Shown here piece after piece: positions 7,029-9,484 of a stretch of 9,484 nucleotides of DNA. Source of the stretch: an uncultured Methanomassiliicoccaceae archaeon (GTDB lineage Archaea; Thermoplasmatota; Thermoplasmata; Methanomassiliicoccales; Methanomethylophilaceae); contig CAJJJM010000027.1 in NCBI GenBank assembly GCA_905187815.1, positions 1 through 9,484 on the forward strand, read 5' to 3'. Both the position numbers and the translations under genes were made by a program. The notes below the pieces were generated by a model. It was given only the letters and a program-made list of their open reading frames with translations, made no database searches and was not told where the DNA came from. Positions within the stretch are counted from its first letter, which is position 1; every line of letters starts with the position of its first letter.

Positions 7029-9099
7029 CGATGATCGCGAGGATGATGACGATCAGCGGAGCGATGATGTACATGTAATCGGAGAGGAAGGATGCGGCAT
7101 CGTCCGAGGTGGAGTCGCCAGACGACGGGTCCTCGGGGTCAGTCGGGACCTCTGCGCCCTCCGCGAGTATGGTGTAGTTCTGGGTGACGGTCACGGACTC
7201 GCCCTTGTCGTTGGTCACGGTGACCTTCAGCACGTATGTCTGGGCGTCGCCGGAGAACTCCGGTTGGCAGACGATGCGGGGTTCATTCGTCGGCCTTGGT
7301 TTGGAGCCGTCCCCAATGTCCCATATGTAGGTGTAGGTGCCCTCCTTGTTGACGGAGACCGTGAATGTGATATCCTGGCCGGCCGGATAAGTCTCCTCGA
7401 TCTCGGAGATGTCGACGCTGAATCCGTCATAGTCGTAGCACTGGTTGTGGTCGTTGAGGAAGGCCTGCGCGTAGAAGTCCGCTATCTCGGAGGAGTAGAT
7501 CGCCACGGCGCACTCCCTGTTGTCGTGGAATGACGGGGGAGTCCAGTTCACCGAGGACACGACGGCGACGTCGTCGGAGACGATACCCTTGTTGTGGACG
7601 TACGGGCTGCTCAGGGTCCCGGCCTTGATGTTGGTCGAGGAGTTGATCCTGTACTCGACGTCGTTGTAGTTGGTGACCGCGGTGCTGATGATCAGCTTCG
7701 TGTCGACGTCGCTGGCCGCCTTCGATGCCATCGATGCCAGCGGTCCCTCGCCGTTGACGTCCTGATACGTGGTGCTCAGGCTCTGCTGCTCGCAGTAGAG
7801 CCTCTCCTCAGCCTGGGAGATGAAGTACTCGGTGTACTCGTAGGAGTTGTCGTTGGAGAGTATCGGGGTGACGTCTGCGCGGTAGGATGAGAATGTGGCG
7901 CTCTCCGGCACTTCGTACTTGAGGTCGATGGGGCGGGCGTTGGGGAACTCATCCTCTATCTTGACAACATCACCGTACTGCATGCTGAAGTCGTTCTGGA
8001 AGACCCCGTACATGAACTGGGCGTACTCCGTGCTCTCGATGACGGCGCCCCATCCGCGGTTCCCGTCATCCCCGGAATAGACATCGTCGTCGATGTGTCC
8101 GTTCAGGTTCTCGGTGGTCCAGTTCTCGGATGTGACGACCACCGTCTCCATGTCGGCGATTGCGTACTTGGCATGGTCCTGCGTGAAGCGCGCGGAGTCG
8201 CCCATGCCGATCATCCTAACGTCGGCTCCCGCCTCCACGAGAGTGACGAGGCTCGGTGCGTAGGACTCGATGGATCCGTCCACGGGGGTACCCTCGACGA
8301 GGATGTCGACATCGAGGTCGGGGTTCTCGATCAGCTTCTGTTCGATCAGTGCGCAGACGTTCTTGCTGGTGATGAGGTAGACGTTGATGTAGAGGGACTC
8401 CTGAGCGGAGCTGATGACCTGGTAGACTGGTATCCCGCCGCTGTCGGGGAACAGGAACGGGGTGACTACAGCATCGATCCTGTAGTCGGGGTCGAACTCG
8501 TAGCTCGTCTGTCCGTAGACGTAGTTGAACCAGTCCTCCTCGCTGTCGGTGTCGTATGTTCCGTGCCTCTGGAAGAAGTAGTCCGTCCTGTCGGAGAAGG
8601 AATTATTGCTGGCCCAGACAGAGCGGTCCTCGATCACGACATTGCCGTAGCACACAGCGTCTATGATCCTCCCGTCGCGGATGAGGTAGACGTCGTCGCC
8701 GGAGTTGTTCAGGGCGAAGTCCTTCTCCTCCGTCACACCGTCGGAACCGATGTAATGGACGGTCACGCCCTCCCTGTCGACGAAATGGTTGCTGTCGCCG
8801 GTGTCGGTCGCAATCACGACGAAGCTGTCCGGCTGGACGATGATGGATTCTTCGAAGTGTATGTATCCCTCCCTGCTGCCAGGCTCGGGATAGTCAGAAA
8901 TGATGTAGTCCCTGAGGTCGACGGCGGTGGTGCCGTAGTTGTACACGGACACCCCCTCCCTGTCGTAGGGGTTCACCTCGTAGAGGAGCAGCCCGTCAGC
9001 CTCCCCGGCTCCGTCGGCGGAGTCGGAGGCGATGGGCACGATGCAGATGACCGCCACGAGGGCGACCATCAACGCCAGAGATTTGCCGAGTGCATCCAT
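6985..9099 (-). CDS. Secreted, anchored lamin-tail / phospholipase D-like / PKD protein
   Basis: The 704 residues read, in order: signal peptide (hydrophobic core about 7-24); a lamin-tail-like beta domain (about 37-152, with LLLYEVNPYD, YNYGTTAVDLRDYIISD, IIVQPDSFVVIATD and LNNSGDDVYLI); two PLD-like domains (about 212-385 and 405-560); a PKD-like domain (about 562-645, WDIGDG at 593-598); a D/S/P-rich spacer; and a membrane helix (about 675-693) with a basic GRKGKKRK tail. Both HKD motifs are complete: HAKYAIAD (H309, K311, D316) and HNKGIVSD (H502, K504, D509). The usual GSxN that follows appears as TSEN and SSVN. Two HKD half-sites normally make one active site for phosphodiester cleavage or transfer, so an external phospholipase or nuclease is likely; the substrate cannot be read from the sequence. 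No Shine-Dalgarno sequence precedes the ATG, so the mRNA may be leaderless. The acetyltransferase gene follows directly. Confidence 0.9.
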   Translation of the reverse strand: MDALGKSLALMVALVAVICIVPIASDSADGAGEADGLLLYEVNPYDREGVSVYNYGTTAVDLRDYIISDYPEPGSREGYIHFEESIIVQPDSFVVIATDTGDSNHFVDREGVTVHYIGSDGVTEEKDFALNNSGDDVYLIRDGRIIDAVCYGNVVIEDRSVWASNNSFSDRTDYFFQRHGTYDTDSEEDWFNYVYGQTSYEFDPDYRIDAVVTPFLFPDSGGIPVYQVISSAQESLYINVYLITSKNVCALIEQKLIENPDLDVDILVEGTPVDGSIESYAPSLVTLVEAGADVRMIGMGDSARFTQDHAKYAIADMETVVVTSENWTTENLNGHIDDDVYSGDDGNRGWGAVIESTEYAQFMYGVFQNDFSMQYGDVVKIEDEFPNARPIDLKYEVPESATFSSYRADVTPILSNDNSYEYTEYFISQAEERLYCEQQSLSTTYQDVNGEGPLASMASKAASDVDTKLIISTAVTNYNDVEYRINSSTNIKAGTLSSPYVHNKGIVSDDVAVVSSVNWTPPSFHDNRECAVAIYSSEIADFYAQAFLNDHNQCYDYDGFSVDISEIEETYPAGQDITFTVSVNKEGTYTYIWDIGDGSKPRPTNEPRIVCQPEFSGDAQTYVLKVTVTNDKGESVTVTQNYTILAEGAEVPTDPEDPSSGDSTSDDAASFLSDYMYIIAPLIVIILAIIGAASRAGRKGKKRK

Positions 9100-9110
9100 G
9101 GCGAAGGTAT

Positions 9111-9157
9111 GGGGGCGTGCAGGGTTAAGGCTATCGGACCCCTGCCAGCACGCCCCC
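9111..9157. promoter_or_regulatory. Perfect 10-bp inverted repeat upstream of the PLD-like gene
   Basis: GGGGGCGTGC (9111-9120) and GCACGCCCCC (9148-9157) are exact reverse complements. Inside them AGGG (9121-9124) can pair with CCCT (9140-9143), leaving a 4-nt bulge. The element fills most of the 80-bp gap between the metal-ATPase stop and the PLD-like start. It could be a hairpin ending the upstream transcript, although no T-run follows on the - strand, or an operator enclosing the promoter of the PLD-like gene. Confidence 0.5.
9121..9130 (-). promoter_or_regulatory. Weak TATA-like element for the PLD-like gene
   Basis: On the - strand this reads CCTTAACCCT, about 27 bp before the ATG, the spacing expected for a leaderless archaeal transcript. 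It is a poor match to TTTATA but is the most AT-rich spot in the gap, and it lies in the loop of the inverted repeat. Confidence 0.3.
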
Positions 9158-9179
9158 GGAAAAGTGTCCGGAACAGGTT

Positions 9180-9484
9180 TCAGGAGGTCTGCGAACCGGC
9201 CTTAGCCGGAGGTGCGTGACCGGCGGCGACGGAGTATCTGGAGACGTTCATGCATCTCATGGCGTTGAGGATGGCGATGACGGAAACCCCCACATCCCCG
9301 AAGACCGCTACCCACATGTTGGTGTATCCGAAGAGCGTCAGCGCCAGCAGGGCGAACTTGACCGCCAGGGCGAAGACGATGTTCTGGATGACGATGCGGT
9401 TGGTCCTCTTGGACAGGTCTATGCATGTGGCGACCTTCGACGGCGAATCGTCCATGATGACGACGTCGGCCGCCTCTATGGCGG
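9180..9484 (-). CDS. C-terminal part of a P1B-type heavy-metal ATPase (Zn/Cd/Pb class), 5' end outside window
   Basis: The frame is open at the right edge, leaving the last 100 residues. They start at the end of the ATP hinge region (AADVVIMDD, where P1B ATPases have ADVVIM) and continue with SKVATCIDLSKRTNRIVIQNI, then two membrane helices. The first helix carries a Lys (ALAVKFALL) and the second an Asp in FGDVGVSVIAILNAMR. This K/D pair, and the DxG in the last helix, are the signature of the P1B-2 group (ZntA/CadA) that exports Zn(II), Cd(II) and Pb(II). The phosphorylation site and metal-binding N-terminus lie outside, so specificity rests on these residues alone. A short hydrophilic Ala/Ser-rich tail follows. 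The gene stops 80 bp before the PLD-like gene on the same strand. Confidence 0.9.
   Translation of the reverse strand, partial: AIEAADVVIMDDSPSKVATCIDLSKRTNRIVIQNIVFALAVKFALLALTLFGYTNMWVAVFGDVGVSVIAILNAMRCMNVSRYSVAAGHAPPAKAGSQTS

Noticed and set aside
8095..9219. A 374-codon open frame on the + strand
   Set aside because: It lies antisense to the PLD-like gene, which has a signal peptide and catalytic motifs. The translation is low-complexity V/D/G-rich and matches nothing I know.
1..9484. CRISPR arrays, insertion sequences or attachment sites
   Set aside because: No evenly spaced direct repeats, transposase genes, terminal inverted repeats with target duplications, or tRNA-linked repeats were seen.

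Overview
The window looks like euryarchaeal chromosome, most likely from Methanomassiliicoccales or a near relative in Thermoplasmatota. The evidence is an archaeal-type DnaG primase, an archaeal LonB-like AAA+ ATPase, archaeal TATA-type promoters, one apparently leaderless gene, signal-peptide plus C-terminal-anchor surface proteins, and high GC. All seven genes end in TGA, which suits this assignment but does not prove it. The taxon is inferred from familiarity with these proteins, not from a search.

Left part, + strand. The window opens inside a YhaN/SMC-like coiled-coil ATPase whose 5' part lies outside. A 316-bp gene-free gap follows. It holds a good TATA box, a perfect 9-bp inverted repeat over the predicted transcription start, and about 225 nt of leader. 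The leader ends in a helix that can bury the Shine-Dalgarno sequence of dnaG. Then come dnaG and, 11 bp later, a LonB-like AAA+ ATPase that has a zinc ribbon where LonB has its membrane insert and that stops where the Lon protease domain should begin. The two genes are almost certainly co-transcribed. A separate, probably leaderless gene follows for a 643-residue membrane-anchored surface protein of unknown function.

Right part, - strand. Reading in the direction of transcription, from the right edge leftwards: the last 100 residues of a P1B-type (Zn/Cd/Pb class) metal-exporting ATPase; an 80-bp gap with a perfect 10-bp inverted repeat; a 704-residue secreted, membrane-anchored protein with a lamin-tail-like domain, two intact phospholipase D HKD motifs, a PKD-like domain and a C-terminal anchor; and a RimI/Ard1-like N-acetyltransferase. 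The acetyltransferase start is unclear and its 3' end overlaps the convergent surface-protein gene by 14 bp.

The left block is information processing (primase/exosome-associated DnaG with a AAA+ partner of unknown target). The right block is envelope-directed. I found no mobile element, CRISPR array, tRNA or rRNA. The points most worth a second look are the protease-less zinc-ribbon LonB-like ATPase coupled to dnaG, the structured dnaG leader, the enlarged charged linker in DnaG, and the anchored lamin-tail/PLD/PKD protein.
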